A stretch of 64,000 nucleotides of DNA from Actinobacteria bacterium HGW-Actinobacteria-2 (lineage in GTDB: Bacteria > Actinomycetota > Actinomycetes > Propionibacteriales > Propionibacteriaceae): positions 35,650-99,649 of the forward strand of contig PHEY01000008.1 in assembly GCA_002841335.1 (NCBI GenBank). The letters are read 5' to 3'. Numbering within the stretch: position 1 is the stretch's first letter; every line of letters begins with the position of its first letter. Below, in pieces: positions 54,024-62,833 of this stretch. Both the position numbers and the translations under genes were made by a program. A model generated the notes under the pieces. That model saw only the letters and a list, made by a program, of their open reading frames with translations. It made no database searches and was not told the DNA's origin.

Positions 54024-54322
54024 CGCTGGTTGAGCAGGACGCGAAGCGTCCGTGTCGAAACCCAGGGGCCGTCTCTGGAGGGGTTTCGACACGCGGCTAC
54101 GCCGCTGCTCAACCAACGACGGTGCGAACCACCGCTAGTTGAGGAGCCCGAAGGGCGTCTCGAAACCACCGGCCGCCAACCAGGTTTCGACACGCGGCTA
54201 CGCCGCTGCTCAACCAACGACGGTGCGAACCACCGCTAGTTGAGGAGGGGCGAAGCTCCCTGAGCCTGTCGAAGGGTCGAAACCACCGCTGGTTGAGGAG
54301 CCCGAAGGGCGTCTCGAAACCA
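54024..54322. repeat. Repeat family 1 cluster, including a 65-bp direct duplication
   Basis: GGTTTCGACACGCGGCTACG starts two identical 65-bp copies at 54082-54146 and 54183-54247, offset 101 bp. Around them are further inverted TGGTTGAGCAG/CTGCTCAACCA units at 54028, 54290 and elsewhere. It fills the convergent gap after ackA. Confidence 0.8.
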
Positions 54323-54382
54323 CGGCGCAAGACGCACCGAATGCCCGTCCCACTAGGGGCGGGCATTCTGCGTGCCGAGGGC

Positions 54383-55768
54383 TCAGTGATGGAAGGCGCC
54401 GTGCTGGCGTCCCTCCTTGGGCATCGGCGCCGACAAGCCGTCCAGGTAGCGCACCGAGTCGCGGATGGCGCTCAGGAGGCGTTCGGCCAGGTCCATCGAC
54501 AGCCCGTCGCGGACGACGATGCGCTGCACGGTGCGGTCGGTGAGGTTGTCGGGCAGTGGGTAGGCCGGCACCATCCAGCCGCGTTGGCGCAGCTGGTCGG
54601 ACAGGTCGTGCAGGTCCCACTTGTCGGTGTGGCCAGCGCGCTGGCGCCAGGCGAAGACGGGGATGTCGCTGCCGTCGCTGAGGAGTTCGAAGGCGGACAT
54701 CTTGGCGATCGCGCCGGAGAGGTAGTGGGCGACGTCCTGGCTGGCCTGCTGCACTTCGGTGAAGCCGTCGAAGCCGAGGCGCAGGAAGTTGTAGTACTGC
54801 AGCAGCACCTGGGCGCCGGGGCGGGAGAAGTTGATCGCCAGGGTCGGCATTTCGCCGCCGAGGTAGGCGACGGTGAAGATCATGTCCTTGGGGACGGCCT
54901 CGACCTCGCGCCACACCACCCAGCCGACGCCGGGGAAGACCAGGCCGTACTTGTGGCCGCTGGCGTTGATCGAGACCACCCGCGGGACGCGGAAGTCCCA
55001 GGGCAGGTCGGGCTGCAGGAACGGGGCGACGAATCCGCCGGAGGCGGCGTCCACGTGAATGGGGACGTCGACGCCGCTGGCGAGCTGGAGGCGATCGAGG
55101 GCGCCGGCGATCTGGGCGACCGGCTCGTAGGCGCCGGTGTAGGTGACGCCCATGATGGCCACCACGCCGATGGTGTTCTCGTCGACGTAGCGCTCGAGCT
55201 CGTGGCCGTCGAAGACGGGATGCTCGTCGGTGATCGGGACGTAGCGCGGCTCGACGTCGAAGTAGTTGGCGAACTTCTCCCAGCACACCTGGACGGCAGA
55301 GCTCATCACCAGGTTGGGTCGGTCGGTGGGCTTGCCGGCGGCGCGGCGGGCGGCCTGCCAGCGGCGCTTCATCGCCAGCCCGGCCAGCATGGACGCCTCC
55401 GAGGAGCCGACCGTCGAGGTGCCCAGCGCGTCCTTCGCTGAGGGGGCGTGCCACAGGTCGGCGAGGATTCGCCAGCAGCGTTCTTCGATGGCCGCAGTGG
55501 CGGGGTATTCGTCCTTGTCGATGAGGTTTTTGTCGACCGTGTCGGCGTAGAGGCGTTGCGCGTAGGGCTCCATCCAGGTGCCGACGAAGGTGGCCAGGTT
55601 GAGCCGCGAGTTGCCGTCCAACATCACTTCGTCGTGGATCACCTGGTAGGCGGTGTCGGCCAACATGCCGTGCTTGGGCAGGGAGTGCCCCTGGTGGCGG
55701 CGGGCCTCAGCCTTGCGGCTGAACAGCGGGCTGATGTCATCTTCGTGGGGGTAGTTGCGATGAGCCAT
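54383..55768 (-). CDS. gadB: Glutamate decarboxylase
   Basis: 461 residues, the standard length for PLP-dependent Gad. The PLP lysine lies in INASGHKYGLVFPG; HVDAASGGF holds the cofactor Asp, and RLNLATFVGTWMEP and GSSEASMLAGLAMKRRW match bacterial GadB. It converts glutamate to GABA and consumes a proton, so it serves acid resistance. No GadC antiporter is next to it. Confidence 0.94.
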   Translation of the reverse strand: MAHRNYPHEDDISPLFSRKAEARRHQGHSLPKHGMLADTAYQVIHDEVMLDGNSRLNLATFVGTWMEPYAQRLYADTVDKNLIDKDEYPATAAIEERCWRILADLWHAPSAKDALGTSTVGSSEASMLAGLAMKRRWQAARRAAGKPTDRPNLVMSSAVQVCWEKFANYFDVEPRYVPITDEHPVFDGHELERYVDENTIGVVAIMGVTYTGAYEPVAQIAGALDRLQLASGVDVPIHVDAASGGFVAPFLQPDLPWDFRVPRVVSINASGHKYGLVFPGVGWVVWREVEAVPKDMIFTVAYLGGEMPTLAINFSRPGAQVLLQYYNFLRLGFDGFTEVQQASQDVAHYLSGAIAKMSAFELLSDGSDIPVFAWRQRAGHTDKWDLHDLSDQLRQRGWMVPAYPLPDNLTDRTVQRIVVRDGLSMDLAERLLSAIRDSVRYLDGLSAPMPKEGRQHGAFHH

Positions 55769-55830
55769 AGCTCAGGCTAGCCCGGGCGGTGTGGCCGCCG
55801 AGGTGAGTCGTGAGGATCGGCGTGCGGGGG

Positions 55831-56124
55831 CCTGTGGACGATATCCACAGGCTGCGCTCCGCTTCCTGTGAGCGATCGGGCTGGCTGTGGGGGTCGCGTG
55901 GCGGGTCTGAGCGGTGGAGGCGTCCAGCTCTGATGCTCTGAGTTGCGCCGAGGTGAACGGCCAATGACGAACCGCCCCTCGACTAGGCCCTCTGTCCACA
56001 GAAGTTGTCCACAGTGGGGATAACTACACGCGTGTAGTTCGGGCGATCAGCAGGCCAGCAGATCTGCTGTCCGACCCTCGGCAATCTGGTACGGAGCATG
56101 GGATCTTGATACGGCTTGATACGG
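55831..56124. other. Origin-like region: DnaA-like boxes, palindrome, iteron-like repeats
   Basis: The 443-bp gap 55769-56211 holds CCTGTGGA/TCCACAGG (55831-55851), CTGTCCACA (55992), TTGTCCACA (56005-56013, the actinobacterial DnaA-box form), the perfect 18-bp palindrome AACTACACGCGTGTAGTT (56022-56039), and two tandem CTTGATACGG units (about 56105-56124) with diverged copies near 56088 and 56146. No replication gene is next to it. It may be an origin relic of an integrated element or a regulatory island. Confidence 0.45.
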
Positions 56125-56211
56125 AAGGCCGCTGGACGCACGGATTCTGATACGTGCCGCACGAACGAGCAGCCCGGCCAGCTCCTGCCTCGGTGAGCCC
56201 GGAGCTGCGGG

Positions 56212-56424
56212 CTATTTCCAGCCGAGCTTGGCGAGCTCGTCCCGGATTCCTTGGGCGTTGGGCTCGACTCCGGCCTTCGCGAGCTCTCGGACGACTGTGT
56301 CTACGGCCTGATCGAGGGGCTGGCCGGCCGCGAGCTCCAAACCCCTATTGAATGCGATCTCGGTCGCGTGCGCGATTTCGGCCCCGAGCGCGTCGATGGC
56401 CTTCTGGTTGAACTCGATCTCCAT
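56212..56424 (-). CDS. Small hypothetical protein
   Basis: 70 residues starting MEIEFNQKAIDALGAEIAHA, all-alpha by appearance and acidic, ending AQGIRDELAKLGWK. A longer in-frame start at 56520 adds residues that look untranslated. No family recognised. It faces the origin-like region and diverges from the next gene. Confidence 0.5.
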   Translation of the reverse strand: MEIEFNQKAIDALGAEIAHATEIAFNRGLELAAGQPLDQAVDTVVRELAKAGVEPNAQGIRDELAKLGWK

Positions 56425-56542
56425 GCCCAGACGGTAGCCCGCACCACCGACAGCTACCGCCCGGGTGGCGATGGCTCCACTGCCCGGCCTGTCTGATCCA
56501 CGGGCTAGGGTCGCGTTCACCCGACCGACGAGGGAGCGAACA

Positions 56543-57076
56543 ATGATGGGATATGCGCAGGCGCTTGCCGACTTCCCGCGGGATCAGGCGGAATGGCGTC
56601 GCGAGGTCGCCGAGCGCCACGATGACAGTGCCAGTCGTAGTACTGCCCGTGGATTCGACAGGGCCGCTACTGAGATCGAAGCCATTGCGGACGACCATCC
56701 TTGGATTTCTACTCTCGTCGCCGCCGGTTGGCTCACTGCGGATGGTTTCCAAGCTGAAGGTGGGCCCGCAGATCGTTACTTGAGGCAGTTCAACCGCTAC
56801 GAAGCCATGAGCTGGGAAGACCTGTTGTTCTCTTTGGCGATGTTCGCTGGCGGCGACGATGTGTGGTTGAGCTATGCGAACTCACTTCGGGGGCGTGCGG
56901 CCAAGTTCGATCTCATCCTCACGCCGCTGCGACGCCAGGACACTCATCGACCTCAATGGGAGTCCTATTCACTTCGTACACGCATGGGTACCAACCGTGT
57001 GGAGCAGGACACCCTGCTTGGCCTCGACAGGTACCTAACCTCGCTTGAAACTGCACGAGACACACGCAAGCCCTAG
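56543..57076 (+). CDS. Hypothetical protein, likely partner of PIN-domain gene
   Basis: 177 residues, ATG 56543 (or the next ATG, 56546) after GAGGGAG. Charged N-terminal half (ERHDDSASRSTARGFDRAAT), then WLTADGFQAEGG, RYLRQFNRYEAMSWEDLL and a Leu-rich segment. No signal peptide, membrane helix or known domain. The stop is 2 bp before the next ATG, so it is co-transcribed with the PIN-domain gene. Codon use is less GC-biased than the housekeeping genes upstream. Confidence 0.6.
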   Translation: MMGYAQALADFPRDQAEWRREVAERHDDSASRSTARGFDRAATEIEAIADDHPWISTLVAAGWLTADGFQAEGGPADRYLRQFNRYEAMSWEDLLFSLAMFAGGDDVWLSYANSLRGRAAKFDLILTPLRRQDTHRPQWESYSLRTRMGTNRVEQDTLLGLDRYLTSLETARDTRKP

Positions 57077-57078
57077 CG

Positions 57079-57993
57079 ATGTCGGCTGAGTCCGCACACT
57101 CGGCGCGGCAAAGCCGGAATCTCGCTACGTCAACTCGCGTGTGCTGTCACTATGGCGTTGTGGCTGTAGTACCTGCACGTGGGCAATCTGGCAAAAGCGT
57201 CGCCGCAGCACTGACGTTGGCCTTGACCGAGCTTGCTGGTGTCCGCGGCGGAGGCGGCGCGGCAGACCAAGTCATGCGGCGCTACATCGATTGGGCGACC
57301 GCACAAGCACGCCTACTCCAGAACTGCATCACCAGCCAGGCAGTGGAAGAGTTGATCCTCACACGGTCGTTCTACTCGCTCCTGGACAACTCAACCGGCT
57401 CCGTACCTCGCGGCTTCCCATTGCTTGACGGAGAGCTCGAAGCTCGCAAGGCCCACCTGTCGAACGAACTAGATGTACTGAACCGTGCCATCGCTCGCTG
57501 GAACGACCACCTCCCGCTGGTGGTGCTCGACACTAACGTCTACTTGCACGCCCCGACCGACTTCACGTCAATAGACCTGTGGAAGCACGTTGGGGAAGAG
57601 GCCTGGCACATCCTGATCCCGATCACCATCGTCGACGAGCTAGATCGTGCGAAGGACTTCCCAGGTCGAAAGACCGACCGCGGAAAGGAATCCACACGAG
57701 ATCGTGCGCGGCGAACTCTCCGCATGTTTGAGGAGCTTGTTGGAGCCCCGGACGAGGCGGTGAAGCCCAAGGGATCGAAGTTCGTGGCAGAGATCGTTCT
57801 CGACCCGCCGCACCACACGCGCCTGAGTAACACCGACGACGAAATCATTGATCGCGCCGCAACGATCAGTGCGATCGCCGGTCGCGATGTCCACCTGATC
57901 ACCTACGACACCGGCATGCTGATGCGCGCGAGAGGTGCCGGCCTCTTCCCGCACAGGCCGACGTCCGAAGCCGGCTCATCCTCGGCGCCCTGA
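57079..57993 (+). CDS. PIN-domain ribonuclease-like protein
   Basis: 304 residues. The C-terminal part (147-295) is a PIN fold: VVLDTNVYLHAP gives Asp151, IVDELDRAKD gives Glu187, NTDDEIIDRA gives Asp253/254, and LITYDTGMLMRARG gives Asp277, so all acidic metal ligands of PIN nucleases are present. The N-terminal 145 residues are helical and unrecognised. PIN domains of this layout (with LITYDTGM) resemble PhoH-associated or stand-alone RNases rather than VapC toxins, which are about 130 residues. Two bp separate it from the unknown gene upstream, giving a two-gene unit. Confidence 0.75.
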   Translation: MSAESAHSARQSRNLATSTRVCCHYGVVAVVPARGQSGKSVAAALTLALTELAGVRGGGGAADQVMRRYIDWATAQARLLQNCITSQAVEELILTRSFYSLLDNSTGSVPRGFPLLDGELEARKAHLSNELDVLNRAIARWNDHLPLVVLDTNVYLHAPTDFTSIDLWKHVGEEAWHILIPITIVDELDRAKDFPGRKTDRGKESTRDRARRTLRMFEELVGAPDEAVKPKGSKFVAEIVLDPPHHTRLSNTDDEIIDRAATISAIAGRDVHLITYDTGMLMRARGAGLFPHRPTSEAGSSSAP

Positions 57994-58216
57994 CCTGTGG
58001 ATTGTGGGGTCGACCTGGGTGACACTTGTCGCTTCCCCCTCCCTTTCCACTGCGTTTGTCCTGGTAGGTGTGCCCTATCCCTAGGGTCATGGTGGCGCCA
58101 CTGGCCACTAGGCGGATCTCGCGGCGCTCAGGTCAAGCCCTTATGTGAGGGTAGTTGTGTGATGGATGATGAACCCCACATCCCGAAGCCGGCGCAAGCG
58201 AGAGGGGGCAGCGAAG

Positions 58217-60274
58217 ATGCTGTGGACCGATGAGCCAATCACCGACCTCACCCAGGACACTCTTGGTAGGCAAGGGTTCACAGCACGCCTGGCTGATCTA
58301 ATTGAACGCAGCCACGACCCGGACAGCAGCATAGTCATCGGCCTAACCGGGGCTTGGGGCAGTGGGAAGACCTCGGCCTTTACTCTGGCGAGTGCCCAGC
58401 TTGATCAGGCCAAGTGGTCAGTCGCGAAGCTCAACCCATGGGCAGCCGCTGACGACGACTCGATGCTTGCGGAGTTCTTCTCCGCATTATCGTCCGTGCT
58501 TCCCTCGCAGCGGGGCTCCAATCTTCGGAAGAACCTGGCGGTGTGCGCCAGCTTGGTCGGCCCAGGCCTCTCCGCGATCCCAGTCGCAGGGAACGCCGCA
58601 TCTCGGTACGCCGAAAAGCTCGAGAAGCATCTAACCGCACGCAAACCTTGGCCCGACGCGTTCAAAGACGCTTCTGATGGGTTTCGAGCTTTGGGTCAGC
58701 GGATCCTAGTCTTCGTTGACGACTGTGATCGTCTCGATCCGACTGAACTCCGAACGCTTCTCAAGGTGATCCGGCTTGTCGGGAGGTTCCCGGGGGTCAC
58801 ATACGTCCTCGCCTACGACGAAGAGACCCTTTCCCACACCCTCAGTGCTGCCGGAGTCGGTCACAACTCCGCAGTAAGCGCCCAGCGTTACCTAGAGAAG
58901 ATCGTCCAGTTCATCTTTCCAATGCCCCGGCTCACCACATCCGAAGTTCTGGCAAGACTGACTGGCTCGCTCGGCCCCGTGCTCCGCGAGTGTGGTTGGG
59001 ACCCGGAAGTCCTGAGCGAGTACCGACTCACCAAAGCGTTTGACGATGTTGTCCTCCGACGCCTGGCGACACCCCGATCGATCGATCGGTTCGTCGCTCA
59101 AGCCCGGAACCTACTGGCACATCTCGATCCTGCGGAGTTCGACGCTATTGATCTCCTCATACTGCTTTTCGTAAGGCTTCAGTTCCCGGAGGGCTATGCG
59201 CAACTGCCCCACTGGCGCCCCACACTGTTGGGCTCAGGCAGGTTCGGCACTAACCCATGGGAGCCCGGATCGGGCAACCCAGTCGACTGGACTCAGCTGC
59301 TTCGCTACGCGGGCGAGCGCACCGAGGACCAACAGGATTTCCAACTCAGCCTCCAGTCTGTGTTTCCCGCGTTTCAGGAAACCTTCGTCACGGACGGCCT
59401 CGTTCGGGCTTGCACCTCGCTCTACTTTGAGCGCCACCTCCTCTTCGAAGTGCCCAAGGGAGAGGTCCGAGAAACGGACGTTACCGGCGCCCTCATCTCG
59501 GCGAACACAACCCCACCCGATTTCTCCTCCCTGGACGCACTGCTGTCACCTGCGGACCCCACACACGCTGTGGCTCTCCAGAAGCTACGTCGCGGAACAG
59601 AGGAATGGCACGAGGGCGATGTAACCCTTGAGTTCGCGCTTCACATCGCTGACCTACATGTGTCGCTCCAAGACGACCTAGATACCGCACATTTCGGGTC
59701 CTCCTTGCTCTTTTGGCTGGCCGCACTGTTGCCACTGCTGAAGGGAGTCGTCGACGTCTCCACTCTCCTCGGCGCGCTCCGTGACCACCTAGGAGACGAA
59801 ACGACTGCGTTGTTGGCGAAGAGGATGCTTAGCCTCACCACCAACGACGGCTGGGCCCAGGAAGTTACCCAGGCCGTCGCCGACATGTGTATTTCGTCCG
59901 CACTGCAACAACTGCGAGACGGAGATCAAGCCCCTCTCGGGTCCCATATTCAGTCCTACGTCGGCTTCCTATTGTCCCTGGGTCGCTTGGATCGGCTACC
60001 TGATCTTGTCCGGCAAGCGCTCGCAAATCAGGAGATAACGCTCGACGGGGTTGCCGCCCGGTGCGTCAGCGTGATCACCTCCTACAACGACGGCTCCACA
60101 CGCCTCGACAAGGTCGACACCACGCTTCTTCAGAGTCTTACTGGGGAGACCGATATCTCCGATCCGTCCACTGACAGTTGGCCCGACCGTTTCGACCTAA
60201 CCTGGCCCAACCGGCGAGAGTGGGCGCGGTGGGTGCTCGGTCCCGGAAGGACTACGGGGATACCCGACCAGTGA
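58217..60274 (+). CDS. KAP-family P-loop NTPase
   Basis: 685 residues from ATG 58217, which has AGAGGGGG upstream; ATG 58166 is an alternative with a weaker site. Walker A GAWGSGKT lies at 45-52 and Walker B VFVDDCDRLD at 165-174, spaced as in KAP NTPases (STAND-like, named after Kidins220 and PifA). Between them lies a hydrophobic patch (about 108-127) where many KAP proteins have membrane helices. The last 400 residues are helical with no known domain. PifA, a plasmid-encoded member, excludes phage T7; a defence role here is inference. Confidence 0.85.
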   Translation: MLWTDEPITDLTQDTLGRQGFTARLADLIERSHDPDSSIVIGLTGAWGSGKTSAFTLASAQLDQAKWSVAKLNPWAAADDDSMLAEFFSALSSVLPSQRGSNLRKNLAVCASLVGPGLSAIPVAGNAASRYAEKLEKHLTARKPWPDAFKDASDGFRALGQRILVFVDDCDRLDPTELRTLLKVIRLVGRFPGVTYVLAYDEETLSHTLSAAGVGHNSAVSAQRYLEKIVQFIFPMPRLTTSEVLARLTGSLGPVLRECGWDPEVLSEYRLTKAFDDVVLRRLATPRSIDRFVAQARNLLAHLDPAEFDAIDLLILLFVRLQFPEGYAQLPHWRPTLLGSGRFGTNPWEPGSGNPVDWTQLLRYAGERTEDQQDFQLSLQSVFPAFQETFVTDGLVRACTSLYFERHLLFEVPKGEVRETDVTGALISANTTPPDFSSLDALLSPADPTHAVALQKLRRGTEEWHEGDVTLEFALHIADLHVSLQDDLDTAHFGSSLLFWLAALLPLLKGVVDVSTLLGALRDHLGDETTALLAKRMLSLTTNDGWAQEVTQAVADMCISSALQQLRDGDQAPLGSHIQSYVGFLLSLGRLDRLPDLVRQALANQEITLDGVAARCVSVITSYNDGSTRLDKVDTTLLQSLTGETDISDPSTDSWPDRFDLTWPNRREWARWVLGPGRTTGIPDQ

Positions 60275-60510
60275 TGGGTCAGCCGCCAAAGGCATGCCGG
60301 CGGGCTCGCCAGGCCCGTGACGAACAGCGCACTCGCCCGCGAGCGGTTTTGAGAATCGATGAGCATCCTGGCCCTTCAGGGCCGGAAGAAGAGATTCGCG
60401 CAGCTGCCCATGAGCAGCATCGTTGAGGCGCTCCCCGAGGGACGCTCCTATGCCAGCTACCTCGAACGTGGAAGGCTCGGCTGCTCGCCTCCGATCGGGC
60501 CAATGACCCG

Positions 60511-62019
60511 TCACCACATGGAGCGCGACCACTCCGTGAAGTCGGCTCGGTACTTGTCGATGGCAGCCAGAGCGCGATCCTGACTCCCTCCGAACAGACC
60601 GGCGCGCAGCGGAGCCCACATCTCTCCTTGCGTCGCGAGTTCTTGGCTGAAGTCGTCGATGGGGTTCCCATAGTTGTTCTTTGAGCGCCACATCGAGCGA
60701 CCAAACCAGCGAGATCGACCGAACATGCGATCGTTAGTCGCGACGGACAGTCGAGTCAGAACCAAGTCAGTCGACAACAGCCCAAGCATGACCTCCGCCC
60801 TGTCGAACTCGGCATCGTACGCATCTTGCTGAGGCAGTTGATCGATGAACAACGGCCTGAGGGCGTGATGCAGCCATTCAGCGACGGGCGTGTAGTACTT
60901 GCCCTTCTTCTTCTCCGTGAATTCCACGAGAGCGTCCCGCAGTCCTAATCCATCAACGCCGGAGTGGGCTAGAGCGTGGGGCACCAACTCCGCGCTGCCG
61001 AACGGTGTATACGGATCAGATACCTCGAGCAGCGGTAACCGTGCAGGCTGATACCGGTCCTTGACCGTCGGCTCTGTCAGGAGGACTCGCAAGTTGTCCC
61101 ACTTCCCGTTGGCCACACAGGCAAGTCCGGCGGTCATGGCGCTGACCATCCCGGGCAAGTGACGCTGTTCAACCAAGGCAGTGACTCCCGCAGCGCTTTT
61201 GTTGGCGGACTCGACGAACGACTTGATCGCCATCGCCCAAGGAGCGAGGGCCTCCGCCGACGCCCATCGAGCCGCCACCTGCAGTGAAGCGCAGAACGGC
61301 GCCACCAAGGTCCAGAGCTCCAGGGCAGACTCGGCGACCTGGACGACTCGATCTTCGCCCGAGCCCTCAAGCGGTCCCTCGACGCGCACGCTGTCGGTGA
61401 TCGCCAGCAGCACTCGCTGAACCTCCTGTCCGACGAGATCGTCGAGTTGGATACGTCGCGGAGGATCCAGGAGCATCTCCTTGGTCAGGCGCTTCACGAC
61501 CTCGATCCGATCCACCGCGACAGCATGCTCCACAGCCTCCAGAGTCTGCGCCGCCCCCAGTTGCTTCTCCCCCATGACGCCGTGAATCGTGGTGACCAAC
61601 GAGGCTGCTTGCGGCGCGATCGCCGACCCGAACAGATCGACGTAGTTGAGATCACTCAGGACCCGGCCCGCACCCAGATCCCACTCAGGCACGTCGCCCT
61701 CGTCAAACCGCACTGGGATTAGCCAGGTCCGCCCAGGCGGCATCTTGCGGTATTCCTCGACAGCAAGAGTGAGTTCCTCATTCATATGCGACTTCAGCTT
61801 CGCTCTGGAGTTCTCTGAAAAGCACGCTAGGAACACCAAAGACCCCTCGCGAATCGCATCGCGGATCTTCGCCTTCCACGCGTCCCCTGGACCGAGGGAG
61901 GTCCGATCTCGCCAGTAGGGAATCCGGCTGGCCTCGAGGACCGCGCAGAGCTGGTCGACCTGCGCAGAGTCCTCCCGAACGTAAGAGACGAAAACGTGCT
62001 TCCCGGCTGAATCGGTCAC
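60511..62019 (-). CDS. TIR-domain protein with unrecognised C-terminal region
   Basis: 502 residues from a GTG start. The TIR domain (about 6-135) shows HVFVSYVREDSAQVDQL, IPYWRDRTSLGPGDAW, LVFLACFSEN and MNEELTLAVEEY, where Glu81 or Glu82 is in the position of the NADase catalytic Glu, then WLIPVRFDEGDVPEW. This type of bacterial TIR is common in defence genes. The remaining 365 residues have no domain I recognise, with a VNGKWDNLR-like helical body and WFGRSMWRSKN near the end. It converges with the KAP NTPase gene (236 bp apart). Confidence 0.85.
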   Translation of the reverse strand: MTDSAGKHVFVSYVREDSAQVDQLCAVLEASRIPYWRDRTSLGPGDAWKAKIRDAIREGSLVFLACFSENSRAKLKSHMNEELTLAVEEYRKMPPGRTWLIPVRFDEGDVPEWDLGAGRVLSDLNYVDLFGSAIAPQAASLVTTIHGVMGEKQLGAAQTLEAVEHAVAVDRIEVVKRLTKEMLLDPPRRIQLDDLVGQEVQRVLLAITDSVRVEGPLEGSGEDRVVQVAESALELWTLVAPFCASLQVAARWASAEALAPWAMAIKSFVESANKSAAGVTALVEQRHLPGMVSAMTAGLACVANGKWDNLRVLLTEPTVKDRYQPARLPLLEVSDPYTPFGSAELVPHALAHSGVDGLGLRDALVEFTEKKKGKYYTPVAEWLHHALRPLFIDQLPQQDAYDAEFDRAEVMLGLLSTDLVLTRLSVATNDRMFGRSRWFGRSMWRSKNNYGNPIDDFSQELATQGEMWAPLRAGLFGGSQDRALAAIDKYRADFTEWSRSMW

Positions 62020-62161
62020 GCCTCAGATCCTATGAGAGCGCACGGACATACGCCGGACGCCAGTCAATGTCACAACACGGTGCATCTCGAGATCATCACG
62101 CATCAGCTGTCTCAGATTGCTACACGCAAGCGGATCCCGTCGCGTCTTCGCCGCGGCAGCG

Positions 62162-62728
62162 CTACTCGGTGGTCGGGGCGCACGCGGGTGTCGCTGAGGT
62201 CGAGATCTGCGTGCGACCGTCTTTGATCTTGGCCCAGAAGTCGATCGCGAGCTCTTCGTACCGCATCCCCATCGTCAGGGTGAGCAGCTGCGGCGAGTTC
62301 TCGGGAATGCCTGCGTCCGTGACGAGTTGGACATACTCGGCCAACCGCCCACGATGGGCCTGCTCCTGCTCAGCCGCCAACTGCTCGACAGATTGATCAC
62401 TCGACCCCTGAAAGAACAGGCGTAGCAGGCCAGCGTCCCGAATCTCGGCCGGCTCGGTCGGCGCTTGGGTGAGCCACCGTGCAAGCTCTGCTGCACCAGC
62501 GTCCGTGATCGACAGCAGCCTGCGGCGTCGTCCCTCGGCCTCTTGGACCTCGGTGACCAGCCCGAACCGGGCGAGCCGAGCTGCCTCGCTGTAGAGCTGC
62601 GAGCGTGGGAAGCCCCAGAAGTAGCCGATGCTGCCCTGAATGCGCTGATCTAGACCGTACGGCGTCATGGGGCCGTAGCGATCAAGCAGCCCAAGGACGA
62701 CAAACGCACTGGGTGAGAGCGTCGGCAT
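62162..62728 (-). CDS. PadR-family regulator
   Basis: 188 residues. The winged helix reads SPSAFVVLGLLDRYGPMTPYGL, SQLYSEAARLARFGLVTE and LLSITDAGAAELARWL (about 5-85), followed by the VirR/PadR C-terminal dimerisation helices (RLFFQGSSDQSVEQL and on). GGAGGT precedes the ATG. Divergent from the MBL hydrolase gene, which is its likely target. Confidence 0.88.
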   Translation of the reverse strand: MPTLSPSAFVVLGLLDRYGPMTPYGLDQRIQGSIGYFWGFPRSQLYSEAARLARFGLVTEVQEAEGRRRRLLSITDAGAAELARWLTQAPTEPAEIRDAGLLRLFFQGSSDQSVEQLAAEQEQAHRGRLAEYVQLVTDAGIPENSPQLLTLTMGMRYEELAIDFWAKIKDGRTQISTSATPACAPTTE

Positions 62729-62790
62729 CTCGACCTCCGAATCGGATCGTCTGAATCTGAGCGTTGCTCCGCGGCATCGCTCCGTCTTGA

Positions 62791-62822
62791 ATGGTCACAG
62801 ACAACCGTACAGCTTGGACCAT
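62791..62822. promoter_or_regulatory. Candidate operator between PadR and MBL genes
   Basis: ATGGTC at 62791 and GACCAT at 62817 form an inverted repeat with a 20-bp spacer in the 105-bp divergent gap. Confidence 0.3.
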
Positions 62823-62833
62823 AGGAATCTACG

